Part shown: in pieces, positions 1-9,841 of the stretch | Layout: the number at the start of each line of letters is the position of its first letter | How positions within the stretch are numbered: the first letter of the stretch is position 1 | From: Gammaproteobacteria bacterium | Lineage (GTDB): Bacteria; Pseudomonadota; Gammaproteobacteria; Pseudomonadales; Azotimanducaceae | Assembly (NCBI GenBank): GCA_009841635.1 | Contig: VXLJ01000042.1 | Location: 62,001-126,000, forward strand | Length of the DNA: 64,000 bases | Reading direction: 5' to 3' | Program-made: the position numbers and the translations under genes | The notes under the pieces: generated by a model | Told to the model about the DNA's origin: nothing | The model's input: only the letters and a program-made list of their open reading frames with translations | Databases searched by the model: none

Positions 1-435
1 GTCATTTCACGAAACGGCGAACATGAGCGTCTAACGTTCAATGCCAAGCGCTTGTTTTCAGTTCTCCCTCAGCAGAATCGTGAAGTACTCGCAAATGTCG
101 ATCAAGCGACCACAGGGATCGACAATGAAACAAAATCCAATAATCCAGCGCGCAGTCTCCAGATCGACTCTGTCGCTGATCTGACGGAGCTTGGCCTATC
201 GGAAGTTCATCGAAATGGCGAAACAGTGCTTCAAATCAATAACGTCTCAGTGCCTTCGCAGCTCACCCGGCTAGGCATGCAGGCCGGCGACGTGGTTCTT
301 TCGGTCAACGGTTTCTCGTTGGAAACCTTGCGCCAAAGCGAAAGTCTCGCGAATGAGATTCTCAATGCAGAGACAGCCCGACTAGAAGTGCAACGTGGTA
401 GTCGCTTGTTCTACTTGACGGTCCCGACGCGCTAA
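1..435 (+). CDS. gspC: Type II secretion system protein C, C-terminal part (partial)
   Basis: The frame is open from the first base to a TAA at 433-435, so the gene begins outside the window; about 144 residues are visible. The last ~80 residues form a PDZ-like domain (a hydrophobic LGMQAGDVVLSVNG stretch followed by a strand ending in FYLTVPTR), as in the periplasmic C-terminus of GspC. GspC is the inner-membrane clamp protein that contacts the secretin GspD. The identification rests on this domain and on gspD following immediately, its ATG overlapping this stop (TAATG). Without the membrane segment and HR domain, another PDZ protein cannot be fully excluded. Confidence 0.85.
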   Translation, partial: VISRNGEHERLTFNAKRLFSVLPQQNREVLANVDQATTGIDNETKSNNPARSLQIDSVADLTELGLSEVHRNGETVLQINNVSVPSQLTRLGMQAGDVVLSVNGFSLETLRQSESLANEILNAETARLEVQRGSRLFYLTVPTR

Positions 436-2336
436 TGCAGCTCCGGACGTTTTACTGGCGCGGTTGGCTGCACATTGCCGCCCTTTTCGTTAGTTTTGGG
501 GTATTTGCTCAGAACGGTCCGTGGACGATCAACGTAAAAAACGTTGAACTCGAGGACTTCATCGAGGAAGTTGCCACGATTACCGGTAGAACATTCGTCG
601 TCGACCCGCGCGTGAAAGGCGCGGTCACGATCATAAGTGACACAAAACTAGACAGCGCTGGTGTCTATGACCTATTAATGACGGTGCTGAAGGTCCACGA
701 GTTCAGCATGATTGAAAACGGCAATGTCGTGGAGGTCATTCAATCTGCACGAGCACGCACGGCCGGTGGTGCAAAGGCAGAAATAAACGCCAATACGTCC
801 GGCGATACCTGGATCACACGCGTCATCGATGCGGGACATCTTGAACCATCCGAAATCGTCAAATCTCTGCGCCAACTGGCACCACAGCACGCTCAGTTTT
901 CGGCCATTGCCGAAAGCAACGCAGTTTTGATTTCAGACCGAAAAAACAATGTCGAAGGCATGGTTCGAGTGGTCGAGCAACTTAAAAGCAGTGCCGCGCA
1001 GAAGACCGTGATCGTCGACCTCGAGCACTTAGCCAGTGCCGACGCAGCGAAGTTAATTCTTGAACTGCACAAAGACACCGGCCGCTTGCAGCTTATCGGC
1101 AATGACACAAACAACTCGCTTGTTTTGCGCGGCACTGAATCAGTCTTAATGGATACGCTACAAACGATTGAATTGATCGATAAGCCGTCACCTAACCAGA
1201 CGAACACGCGCGTTTTCAGACTTGGCCACAGCACAGCCGCAGACGTGGCGGCGATTGTCGACAAAATCGTCAATTCAGGTCGAGATCAGTCCGGTGCGAC
1301 GCTTTCTGAAGATCGACTTCAAATCGCTGCGGATGAATCGCTCAATGCCGTGGTGGTATTAGCTAACCCAAACCTAATGCGGCAAATCGCTAGCCTCATT
1401 AAAGATTTAGACCAACGCAGGCCGCTCGTATTGATAGAAGCGGCTATCGTCGAAGTGGATTTGGCCGATATAGCCACTTCGGGGGCGGAATTTGGTGCAG
1501 CTGACATCGATGGTGATGCATTACCGGCATTTTCAACCTCAATCAATGGTGTGTTATCGGCTTTACTGAATCGACTAGGCGAAAACGATCCGACTGCGAG
1601 TTTTGTCAATCCGATTGATGTCATTAGTTCGTTCAGCTCGCCGACGCTTGCGATTTCGCAACTCAATCCCGATGGCTTGTCCTATGGTGCCATCATCAAC
1701 GCGCTTAGCAGCGCGTCCTACGCTAATCTGCTTTCGACGCCAAGCGTCATGGCATTAAACAATGAAGAGAGCAATATCCTGGTCGGTCAAAGCGTGCCAT
1801 TTCGCTCTGGCAACCTGGTATTCCCTAATGAACAGAGTTTGACAGGCCTGCGACCGACAAACCGAGATGACATCGGCACACAACTCAAAGTCGTACCTTC
1901 CATTCATGACGATTTGTCCGTGCGCATGCAAATTGACGCATCGATTGAGGTCATTCAAGACACGGGTATTGGGATTGGCGATGCAGGCCTCGCAGACATC
2001 GTTACGAACAAGCGCGAAATCCAAACCGTTGTGGTTGCGGAAAATCAACAGACCATCGTGCTTGGTGGCTTGATTCGAAACGAGACACGGGCAAGCGATA
2101 AGCGTGTTCCGCTTATTGGCAGGATTCCGTTGCTTGGTAGGTTATTTAGTTCCTCAAGTGACACCAATACGCGGACAATGCTCTTGATCTTCCTTCGACC
2201 AACGGTTGTTTCCAATCGCGAAGCCGCCGATGCAATCACCGCAAGAAAGTACCAAGAATATTGGGAAGTCGTGGTGGGTGAAGATGACGTTGAACGACAA
2301 CCCCTAAATGAACTGTTTAAGGGTAATTCCGACTGA
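435..2336 (+). CDS. gspD: Type II secretion system secretin GspD
   Basis: 633 residues, usual for GspD. An N-terminal signal peptide (hydrophobic to about residue 25, ending near FAQ) targets it to the outer membrane, where it forms the multimeric secretion channel. Residues ~28-100 are the N0 domain (WTINVKNVELEDFIEEVA, then VVDPRVKGAVTI). Residues ~120-330 hold the repeated KH-like N1-N3 domains, and ~390-600 the secretin core with LLSTPSVMALNNEES, LVGQSVPF and a C-terminal VPLIGRIPLLGRLF segment. The start ATG overlaps the gspC stop, so the two are translationally coupled. No other gsp gene follows, so the remaining T2SS genes must lie upstream or elsewhere. Confidence 0.96.
   Translation: MQLRTFYWRGWLHIAALFVSFGVFAQNGPWTINVKNVELEDFIEEVATITGRTFVVDPRVKGAVTIISDTKLDSAGVYDLLMTVLKVHEFSMIENGNVVEVIQSARARTAGGAKAEINANTSGDTWITRVIDAGHLEPSEIVKSLRQLAPQHAQFSAIAESNAVLISDRKNNVEGMVRVVEQLKSSAAQKTVIVDLEHLASADAAKLILELHKDTGRLQLIGNDTNNSLVLRGTESVLMDTLQTIELIDKPSPNQTNTRVFRLGHSTAADVAAIVDKIVNSGRDQSGATLSEDRLQIAADESLNAVVVLANPNLMRQIASLIKDLDQRRPLVLIEAAIVEVDLADIATSGAEFGAADIDGDALPAFSTSINGVLSALLNRLGENDPTASFVNPIDVISSFSSPTLAISQLNPDGLSYGAIINALSSASYANLLSTPSVMALNNEESNILVGQSVPFRSGNLVFPNEQSLTGLRPTNRDDIGTQLKVVPSIHDDLSVRMQIDASIEVIQDTGIGIGDAGLADIVTNKREIQTVVVAENQQTIVLGGLIRNETRASDKRVPLIGRIPLLGRLFSSSSDTNTRTMLLIFLRPTVVSNREAADAITARKYQEYWEVVVGEDDVERQPLNELFKGNSD
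2319..2336 (+). promoter_or_regulatory. Ribosome binding site and CTG start overlapping the gspD stop
   Basis: AAGGG at 2319-2323 lies nine bases before CTG 2333-2335, whose last two bases are the first two of the gspD TGA. The arrangement copies the common ATGA stop-start overlap but with CTG. The upstream in-frame stop is TAA 2324-2326, which bounds the possible N-terminus. Confidence 0.55.
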
Positions 2337-4669
2337 ATCCGTGGCAACTGTTAAAGCGCGTTAGCTACTCTGTACTTCGCGGCGCTTTTCGGTTTGCGCT
2401 AAAGCCAACGTTTACAGGTGCCGTAGACCACAACCAATCCGATCGCATCTACGTGCTCGAAAGCCGTTCGCTATTCGATTTGATCGTGTTGGATCTAGTT
2501 ACCGAACAGCTTGAACTGAAGTCTCCGCTTGAAGCGTGTGCCTCGTTTAATGAAGCACGCAGCTTCTTTTTCCTGTTCCGTGCTGTAGGAACGCGCGGTA
2601 GAGTCACGATGTATCGCTTTTCGCATCGGATGGTTCGCATTCAAGCGCAACTTGCTATGCCCGACGCACCAGCGCTGACGATGATTCCGGTCAGTGTTCA
2701 CTGGGGTCGTGCAAATGAGAAACACGGTTCACTAAGCCGACGCATGGTGTCCGAACGCTGGCGTGAAACAAAAGGACTGCGGCATTTTTTAGGTCTGCTG
2801 TTCACTCGCAAAGATATCTTGCTGAGTTTTGAACCAGGCATAGACTGGCAGGCCGAAACGGACGCACAGCAAACCGTCGCACGTAATTTGCGCCATATCG
2901 CGCGACTGCTGCGAACCGTATTTCGCCGCGGTCGAGTCGTTTCCTTGGGGCCTGCATTGATTGCACGCAAAGAGGTCATAAATCAGCTTGCGGAGATAGG
3001 ACCCTCAGACGAAAAATCGACCAAAACACGCCGCCAACAAGCGAAACGCCTAGTCGCTAATCTCTCATATCCGTCAATGCGGGTACTTAAAGCCGCGCTG
3101 GACTTTTTTTGGTCCGGTGCGTATGACGAAGTTAAGTTGCTACACGTTGAGCGAGTACGGGATTTGGCAAAAACTCACACGATCGTCTACGTGCCAAATC
3201 ATCGTTCGCATATTGACTACCTAATACTCAGTTACCTTCTGTTCATTGAAGGATTGGCGATCCCACATATCGCCGCGGGTGACAACATGAACTTGCCAGT
3301 CATTGGTGGTTTATTGCGTCGGTGTGGGGCTTTTTTCATGCGCCGCAGCTTTAGAGACGACCCAAGTTATGGTCGATTACTCGCCAACTATGTCGACATG
3401 CTGTTGAACGAAGGGCACTGCTTGGAGATATTCATTGAAGGGACGCGGAGCCGCACGGGCTGGATGCTTGAACCGCGGATCGGGTTGTTGCAGACGATCA
3501 TGGCATTTCAAGCCCGCTCGACCAATCGCAATATCGCCTTCGTGCCAGTATTTATTAGTTACGAACGGCTCATAGAAAGTGATAGTTATCAAAGGGAGCT
3601 ACTAGGCGCATCCAAACGCGAAGAACGCCTCCGCGACGCGTTCAACGGTGCATCCATGGCCGTCCATCGCAGGAAATTTGGGTCGATCCGTGTCGCGTTG
3701 GGCCAACCGATTGATGCACGCGTCGCAGTCGCAAAAGAGGCTCTCTCATCGAGCATGGTGCAAAAATTGGGTTCGCACGCGCTGGAATCCATCAATGCGA
3801 GCGCGATCTTAAGTTCGACGAACCTTATCGCCATGGCGCTGTTCGGGTTCAAATCAAGCATGATCGGCACGAACGAACTAGCGACTCGCATCAATTTCCT
3901 CCTTAGCCTGTTGCGCGTTGAGTCGCTCAAGCACAACTACGTCGTCGACGAGAAACCAGCCATGGACATGGTGCGTCACATCGAACGTCTGCAATTCATT
4001 GAAATCCACGAGGAACGAATAGAGATTTCACAACTGACCCTCGCAAGGCTGGCTTGGTTTAGAAACAACACACTGCACACATTAGCGACCCCAAGTCTGG
4101 TTGCCATCGTGATCTTGAATCAGGACGCAGGTATATCTAGGCTCGACGTCATCAGGCAAGTAGCAGGCTTGTTGCCTCATGTGGCTGCTATGCTGAAGTT
4201 TCGCATGGACTTGCGCGAAACAAAGCGATGGCTCACGCACTTTAAGAACGCGCAGCTCATTACCGAGAAGGACCAACACATCATCGAAGCGGTCGCGGAA
4301 CAAAGGTCGCCAAACTCCGAAATGCATGGCTTGGTCAATCTCATCATGCCATTGCTTGAAAGCATGTATGCAACCACATCGATTTTGCTCGCGCAACCAA
4401 GCAGCAAATCGCGCTCAGACATAGCACAACATGCATATGAATTCATGCGCACCTTCATCCGTGACCACGAACATGATACAGCACTTTGGATAGACCAGCG
4501 CTTTTTCGCTAGTTTCCTCAATCACCTGTTCAATTTCGGTTTAGCGCATGAGGACGAGGCGAATGGTGTCGTTCCTGACGCGCGTCTACAGGTCATCCAC
4601 CGACGGTCTGCGGCCGCAATGAGCGAAACACTGCGCGAACAACTCAATGCTCAGTTCGCTGCGGCTTGA
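2333..4669 (+). CDS. plsB: Glycerol-3-phosphate 1-O-acyltransferase PlsB (probable CTG start)
   Basis: Acylates the sn-1 position of glycerol-3-phosphate with acyl-ACP or acyl-CoA, the first step of phospholipid synthesis, at the inner membrane. The catalytic block NHRSHIDY (His ~290, Asp ~295), the MRRSFR block and the EGTRSRTG block (~369) are intact. The first conventional start is GTG 2453, but the frame upstream encodes LLKRVSYSVLRGAFRFAL and DRIYVLESRS, which match the PlsB N-terminus. The only suitable codons there are CTG 2333 and CTG 2348. CTG 2333 overlaps the gspD TGA (CTGA) and has AAGGG at 2319-2323 before it. From 2333 the protein is 778 residues, against ~807 in E. coli. The exact start is inferred; the family is certain. 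Its 3' end overlaps rsmJ convergently by 19 bp. Confidence 0.93.
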   Translation: MNPWQLLKRVSYSVLRGAFRFALKPTFTGAVDHNQSDRIYVLESRSLFDLIVLDLVTEQLELKSPLEACASFNEARSFFFLFRAVGTRGRVTMYRFSHRMVRIQAQLAMPDAPALTMIPVSVHWGRANEKHGSLSRRMVSERWRETKGLRHFLGLLFTRKDILLSFEPGIDWQAETDAQQTVARNLRHIARLLRTVFRRGRVVSLGPALIARKEVINQLAEIGPSDEKSTKTRRQQAKRLVANLSYPSMRVLKAALDFFWSGAYDEVKLLHVERVRDLAKTHTIVYVPNHRSHIDYLILSYLLFIEGLAIPHIAAGDNMNLPVIGGLLRRCGAFFMRRSFRDDPSYGRLLANYVDMLLNEGHCLEIFIEGTRSRTGWMLEPRIGLLQTIMAFQARSTNRNIAFVPVFISYERLIESDSYQRELLGASKREERLRDAFNGASMAVHRRKFGSIRVALGQPIDARVAVAKEALSSSMVQKLGSHALESINASAILSSTNLIAMALFGFKSSMIGTNELATRINFLLSLLRVESLKHNYVVDEKPAMDMVRHIERLQFIEIHEERIEISQLTLARLAWFRNNTLHTLATPSLVAIVILNQDAGISRLDVIRQVAGLLPHVAAMLKFRMDLRETKRWLTHFKNAQLITEKDQHIIEAVAEQRSPNSEMHGLVNLIMPLLESMYATTSILLAQPSSKSRSDIAQHAYEFMRTFIRDHEHDTALWIDQRFFASFLNHLFNFGLAHEDEANGVVPDARLQVIHRRSAAAMSETLREQLNAQFAAA

Positions 4670-5367
4670 TACACATCGAACCGTATGGTTTTACCTTCGA
4701 TGGTCCAGCTAGGTTTTGGAAGATTCGTGCCGTATTTGCGGCGTTGCTTTACCACGACGCGGTCGGTAGCAACTTGGCGAGCCTGCGCGAGCATCATTTC
4801 AAGGTCACACGTCACAGCGAGCTGCGCCAAAACCTGCATAGATTTCATTGGCAAAGCACCTTTAGGATGCGCGGGAAACATCGCATCTAAATAAACAACA
4901 TCGAACTCACCCTCGCACGCTCTCATGTAATCCATTGCGTCGACGTGCTTGCAGTCGACGTCCACGTTCATTCGCAAAGCTCGAGCATGGTTCATCATCG
5001 CGACAAGAGGATGCAGCTCACAACACACAACCTTGCAGCCAAATGCAGCAAGCGCAAGACCATCGGTTCCCCACCCACTGAGTGCATCCAAGATTCGAGG
5101 CTTGCGTTGTGCAGCGCACGCTTTGACTAATGCACTTCGACTGAATCCCACTAAACGTTGCTCAATTTCGTCCTCTTCAAGCTTAAATAAGGCACCATCG
5201 GGTGCGACTAACTGCAATTCGTCGAGTTTGTAAACGACATGCCAAGAAGCCGGTGCTTGTGAACAAGGTCGGAGTTCTGCGTCGAGTTGCGAGGCCAACG
5301 TGCGGGCACGCGGATCGTTGACAGCGCCAAATACCGTTCTTGCTATGGCTGCTTCGCTGGTTGCCAT
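4651..5367 (-). CDS. rsmJ: 16S rRNA (guanine1516-N2)-methyltransferase RsmJ
   Basis: 238 residues. A class I SAM methyltransferase that methylates G1516 of 16S rRNA in the small subunit. Visible features are the SAM-binding motif I region ILDALSGWGTDGLALAAFG, the acidic end of strand 2 (CELHP), and the active-site region VVYLDAMFPAHPKGALP. The family usually has DPMFP here; this protein reads DAMFP. The C-terminus RFDVY is typical. Start ATG at 5367. The upstream tsaB overlaps its 5' end by 25 bp, so the two are probably co-transcribed. The 3' end overlaps plsB convergently. Confidence 0.93.
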   Translation of the reverse strand: MATSEAAIARTVFGAVNDPRARTLASQLDAELRPCSQAPASWHVVYKLDELQLVAPDGALFKLEEDEIEQRLVGFSRSALVKACAAQRKPRILDALSGWGTDGLALAAFGCKVVCCELHPLVAMMNHARALRMNVDVDCKHVDAMDYMRACEGEFDVVYLDAMFPAHPKGALPMKSMQVLAQLAVTCDLEMMLAQARQVATDRVVVKQRRKYGTNLPKPSWTIEGKTIRFDVYQAAAN

Positions 5368-5957
5368 GGACTATCGCCCTCGACGTATAACGGCAATGCT
5401 TGCGACGGTTCAAGCCAGTTTTGTCGATCTCGTTTTGCTAAGGCAAGTACAGCACTCGCACAGAGCGAAACGTCCTTTTCTGTATAGACTGGCACTTCCT
5501 GATTCGCTGCACCACTAGTGCTCTTCAAGATGTCATCGGCGAGCACGGAACCACCTGACGCATCGATATAGATACGTGCCTCGTAAACCAAATCGCGCCG
5601 CGATACACGTTGAACGATGATTTCACCTGGCTTTCGTTCGCTACGAAAAACTCGTTCAGCCATACAAAGACTTGTTGGTGCTCTATAGATCCGCGCACCA
5701 GTTCCGGCCGCAATACCTTGTGCAATCGCGGCACCTAGACGCACGCCAGTGAATGAACCTGGTCCTGCAGAAAATGCGACACAGTCTATCGTTCGTCGAG
5801 CAATGCCTAAACTTTCGCAAACGCTGTCGACCATCGGCAAAACGAGCCGATTGTGCCGTCGCGGAGCCTGTGTAGTCTCGATTACCACGTTCTCGCCTGC
5901 CGCCAATGCAACCGAACAGACAGCCGATGTGGTTTCAAGTGCGAGAATCACTGACAT
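5343..5957 (-). CDS. tsaB: tRNA t6A37 threonylcarbamoyltransferase complex subunit TsaB
   Basis: 204 residues from ATG 5957; a longer form from 5975 would run into moeA. It belongs to the ASKHA fold (ILALETTSAVCSVAL at the N-terminus, FSAGPGSFTGVRLG at ~65-80) and is the scaffold partner of TsaD in making t6A at position 37 of ANN-decoding tRNAs. The C-terminal half is short and divergent, as in many gammaproteobacteria. It overlaps rsmJ downstream. Its start codon shares bases with the moeA start on the other strand (CATG at 5955-5958), so its promoter must lie inside moeA. Confidence 0.92.
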   Translation of the reverse strand: MSVILALETTSAVCSVALAAGENVVIETTQAPRRHNRLVLPMVDSVCESLGIARRTIDCVAFSAGPGSFTGVRLGAAIAQGIAAGTGARIYRAPTSLCMAERVFRSERKPGEIIVQRVSRRDLVYEARIYIDASGGSVLADDILKSTSGAANQEVPVYTEKDVSLCASAVLALAKRDRQNWLEPSQALPLYVEGDSPWQPAKQP

Positions 5958-7197
5958 GCCTCCAATGCTAAGCATTGACGAAGCCAGCGCACGACTAACT
6001 GCGGCGTTGTCTCCTATTCGTGAAACTGAATCCCTGGCGTTAGCTGGTGCAAATCGACGCGTGCTGGTCGACGATGTTTACGCGCCCGTGTCATTGCCAC
6101 CTTTCAATAGTTCCGCGATGGATGGTTACGCCGTTCGCACTGCCGACGTTGCGTCAGCCAAAACAGAACTAAAAGTCGTTGGCACAAGCTTTGCGGGGAA
6201 ACCATTTGACGGCGCTGCGGCACCAGGTGAAACCGTTCGCATATTCACTGGCGCGGCGGTGCCAGCTTGGGCCGATGCGATTGTCATTCAAGAAGATGTC
6301 GAACGATCAGATGAGCGTGTCATCGTCAGTGAAGCTGTGCAAATTGGACAAAACATCCGCAGTGTCGGGCACGACATCTGCGCAAACGATCTGTTGCTTC
6401 CTCAAGGCACCAAGCTCGGCGCATTTGAGGTTGGTTGGTTAGCCGCGTGTGGCGTAGCAACCGTGAATGTTGTTCGACCTATTCAAGTTGCGCTCTTTTC
6501 AACGGGCGATGAGTTGCAAGATCCGGGGCAACCTTTGCAATATGGGCAAATCTACGATTCAAATCGAGCAACCCTGGTAGAACTGTTACGTTCACAAGCT
6601 GTAACAGTCATCGACCTTGGGCGCTTTCCCGATGATCCTGCGTCGATCGAGACAGCCTTAACAACAAACATAGGCAAAGTCGACCTCATCGTCACAAGTG
6701 GCGGGGTGTCCGTCGGTGACTCCGATTTTGTGCGGCCCGTGATTGAAAAATTAGGTGAGCTCTCGTTTTGGAACGTCGCGCTAAAGCCAGGCAAGCCTAT
6801 TGCGTTCGCAAAACTCAATGAAACTTGGTTCTTGGGATTGCCAGGCAACCCAGTTTCGACAGTCGTCTGTTACTTGCTGTTCGTTAAACCAGCGCTAGAT
6901 GCATTGTCTGGCGTGCCGTACGCTGAATCGCTGACTCTACCAGCCACGCTTACCGAGTCTGTTCGCCATACCGTGGGACGCCGTGAATATCAGCGCGGGC
7001 TGTTGTATCGAGGCGACGATTCGATGTGCGTGAAACCAACAGGCGATCAGAGTTCAAATCGACTCGCGTCTTTAGCGTATGCAAATTGCCTAATCTTGGT
7101 TCCTGAAGAACAGGCATCTATAGAAGCAGGACGCGTCGTCGATGTATTGCCCTTACCCCGCGAGGCTGACCACTTCATTCGAATGAGTGCAACCTAG
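5956..7197 (+). CDS. moeA: Molybdopterin molybdenumtransferase MoeA
   Basis: 413 residues from ATG 5956, matching the usual ~410; ATG 5965 is an alternative. MoeA inserts molybdate into adenylylated molybdopterin to give active Moco. Visible motifs are PPFNSSAMDGYAV near residue 50, the ALFSTGDEL turn (~178), TSGGVSVGDSDFV (~250) of the MogA-like domain, and LPGNPVSTVVCY (~296). No other Moco genes are nearby, so it stands apart from the pathway. Its start overlaps the tsaB start, leaving no intergenic promoter space. The frame stays open upstream to 5749, but that stretch is antisense to tsaB and is not part of MoeA. Confidence 0.95.
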   Translation: MPPMLSIDEASARLTAALSPIRETESLALAGANRRVLVDDVYAPVSLPPFNSSAMDGYAVRTADVASAKTELKVVGTSFAGKPFDGAAAPGETVRIFTGAAVPAWADAIVIQEDVERSDERVIVSEAVQIGQNIRSVGHDICANDLLLPQGTKLGAFEVGWLAACGVATVNVVRPIQVALFSTGDELQDPGQPLQYGQIYDSNRATLVELLRSQAVTVIDLGRFPDDPASIETALTTNIGKVDLIVTSGGVSVGDSDFVRPVIEKLGELSFWNVALKPGKPIAFAKLNETWFLGLPGNPVSTVVCYLLFVKPALDALSGVPYAESLTLPATLTESVRHTVGRREYQRGLLYRGDDSMCVKPTGDQSSNRLASLAYANCLILVPEEQASIEAGRVVDVLPLPREADHFIRMSAT

Positions 7198-7288
7198 CAC
7201 TTCTATGAACTTAAGCGACCGCCGGCGACTAGCAAGTTTGGTTCCCTATGCGCGTTAAGGCCGGCACTTCAATTGCACAACCAAAGCG

Positions 7289-7771
7289 TTAGCCCGACGT
7301 AAGAGGTGAACCATCCTTGCGGGTGAAGATCCCACCGAACCCACGTGCTTTGACTTGCATATCGATATCCGAATACTCGACATCGTCCATATCGCGACGA
7401 CTACCTACTTCAATATAAACAACAGATTTGTCCGTGTTGTTCACTAAGTGATGCCCGTTTGCATCGCCTGCACGAAATCCGGCACACATTCCCGGCGCTA
7501 GCTCAGTCTCACCATCGTCCGTAATCAACGTCGGTGCACCTTCTAGTACATAAATCAGTTCATCTTCAGCTGAGTGCCAGTGCCGTTGCGATGACCAAGT
7601 GCCAGCTGGCAACGTGACTAAATTGACGCCAAAATCACTGAGTTCAAATGCGTCGCCTAAAGGGCGTTTGCGACGTTCAGCACAAGGAACTGAATACGGG
7701 TGCGGATATCCACTACCGGTTCTGGCGTCAATGAATGATGCGTCTAAAGCTACGTTTGGTTTCGCTGGCAT
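7289..7771 (-). CDS. Cupin-domain protein
   Basis: 160 residues from ATG 7771, chosen over an upstream TTG because GAGG precedes it by about seven bases. A single cupin barrel is visible: metal-binding motif 1 around WHSAEDELIYVLEG (His and Glu ligands) and motif 2 around GDANGHHLVN. It resembles stand-alone cupins of the COG3837 type, which lack an obvious catalytic assignment. Substrate is unknown. It is a monocistronic-looking gene, convergent with moeA across ~90 bp. Confidence 0.8.
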   Translation of the reverse strand: MPAKPNVALDASFIDARTGSGYPHPYSVPCAERRKRPLGDAFELSDFGVNLVTLPAGTWSSQRHWHSAEDELIYVLEGAPTLITDDGETELAPGMCAGFRAGDANGHHLVNNTDKSVVYIEVGSRRDMDDVEYSDIDMQVKARGFGGIFTRKDGSPLTSG

Positions 7772-8058
7772 ACTAACCTCAGCTCTCGCGTTTCGCGAAT
7801 TGTTCAATATTTCGCATGGTGCTCAAACCCACGAACGGGTCGGCCATGGTCTGAAAAGATTTCCACGATCGTATCAGATTCACCACTGGTTGGCGCATCG
7901 CCTGGAAATAGCGCAATTGATTGGGATCGTTACTTCGATTTAGTCATGACGTCGCCACCAAGGCCGCCAAAATGACGCCTTCGCAAATAGGTCTTTCAAA
8001 CGCTAACTTGCAAGTGGTAAGCCGTCAGAGTTTTTTCAATTGCCAGCAGAGATTCCTG
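7772..8058. other. 287-bp spacer without recognisable gene
   Basis: Lies between the cupin start and the ADP-ribosylglycohydrolase stop, both on the minus strand. No convincing coding frame, tRNA or terminator was seen. It presumably contains the cupin promoter on the minus strand, but I could not pick a convincing -35/-10 pair. Confidence 0.5.
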
Positions 8059-9012
8059 CTAAAGATGCGCCGAGACATGTGCATGCAGTGAATCCGCCAT
8101 TGCGAGTATGTCCTCTTTCATCGCGAGCCGCTCCCGCCAACTTTGAGGAATGCCTTCCGCACCATAAAAAGCGCCTCCAAGCTGACCGTAAATCGCACCA
8201 GTGGTATCCGCATCGTCACCAAGATTGACGGCTAGAAGAGCACCGTCTTTGAACGATGTTGAGTTGTGAAAGGCCCAAAGAGCGGCTTCAAGCGCTTCAA
8301 TGACGTAACCCGTACCCCGAATCGAAGGTGGTTCTTTCTCTTTAAATGATCCTTCGGCAATCAGCGCAACTTTCTCAGCTAGTGGCGAGGTTTGCCAGTC
8401 GTCATCGGCAGGTGAATACGACGCTGAAAGCAAGTTCGATTTAGCATCGCCATGCAATGCGCCGACGATGAGGCCCGCGAAATAACGGCAGGCATCTACC
8501 GCTTCCTTTGCGCCATGCGTTGTTCGCGAGCTGCTTGCCGCGTATTCGATAGCTTTGCTTGGATTCGCCTCAAAAAACATTGGGATTGGCGCAAGTCGCA
8601 TTAACGAACCATTGCCAGCTGCGTTCGGATCCTCGGAGCCGGAATATGGCTCACCAGTCCGTTGAAATGAATTCAGCGCGCCGCTAACCGTAATACCTAT
8701 ATCGAAACACGTGCCAGTTGAGGATAAATAACCATCTCGAGACCAGCGGACATAGCGTTGCATTTGATCGATGGGGTCGAAACCGCCGCATTCGATCAGG
8801 CTAGTCGCTAAACACAACGCCATCGAGGTGTCGTCAGTCCATTCCCCTGGTTGCAAGTTAAATGGACCGCCGCCAACCATGTCGACAATGGGCTCAAAAG
8901 TTCCAGGTGGGCTGAATTCCAAGGTCGTGCCCAACGCGTCGCCAGCTGCTAAACCCAGCAAGCAACCGCGAAAACGATCGAGAGATAACCGCTCAATTGG
9001 TTTGTCGTTCAT
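8059..9012 (-). CDS. ADP-ribosylglycohydrolase family protein (DraG/ARH-like)
   Basis: 317 residues from ATG 9012, preceded by AAGG; a TTG at 9027 would add five residues. The family hydrolyses ADP-ribose-protein or O-acetyl-ADP-ribose bonds using a binuclear Mg/Mn centre. Metal-ligand motifs are clear: GDALG at the N-terminus, [11 protein letters not shown] at ~60, and [22 protein letters not shown] near the C-terminus. [11 protein letters not shown] is also typical. No nitrogenase genes or ADP-ribosyltransferase are in view, so a DraG role in nitrogenase control is not supported. The target is unknown. Confidence 0.9.
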   Translation of the reverse strand: MNDKPIERLSLDRFRGCLLGLAAGDALGTTLEFSPPGTFEPIVDMVGGGPFNLQPGEWTDDTSMALCLATSLIECGGFDPIDQMQRYVRWSRDGYLSSTGTCFDIGITVSGALNSFQRTGEPYSGSEDPNAAGNGSLMRLAPIPMFFEANPSKAIEYAASSSRTTHGAKEAVDACRYFAGLIVGALHGDAKSNLLSASYSPADDDWQTSPLAEKVALIAEGSFKEKEPPSIRGTGYVIEALEAALWAFHNSTSFKDGALLAVNLGDDADTTGAIYGQLGGAFYGAEGIPQSWRERLAMKEDILAMADSLHAHVSAHL

Positions 9013-9090
9013 CTCAGCCTTATGCAATGGTTGATTAATTTTCGCTCGTCGTTAGGCGAGGCATAACGAGCCAACGCCAAGCACAACTGT

Positions 9091-9137
9091 AAAAAAGAAG
9101 TACGGCCGTGTTGAATTTCAACGCGCAAGTTGCCGTA
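9091..9137 (-). terminator. Possible terminator downstream of adk
   Basis: On the minus strand TACGGC pairs with GCCGTA (plus-strand 9132-9137 and 9101-9106). A short GTTGAA/TTCAAC element lies between the arms, and CTTCTTTTTT follows (A-run at plus 9091-9096). The stem is only six base pairs and the loop is long, so this is a weak prediction. Confidence 0.35.
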
Positions 9138-9145
9138 GCTTGACG

Positions 9146-9841
<696 letters not shown>

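Noticed and set aside
5749..5955. Extending moeA upstream to 5749
   Set aside because: The extra residues are antisense to tsaB and do not resemble MoeA; the MPPMLSIDEA start gives the usual length.
8059..9012. Nitrogenase-regulating DraG
   Set aside because: No nif or draT genes are in view; only the general ADP-ribosylglycohydrolase family is supported.
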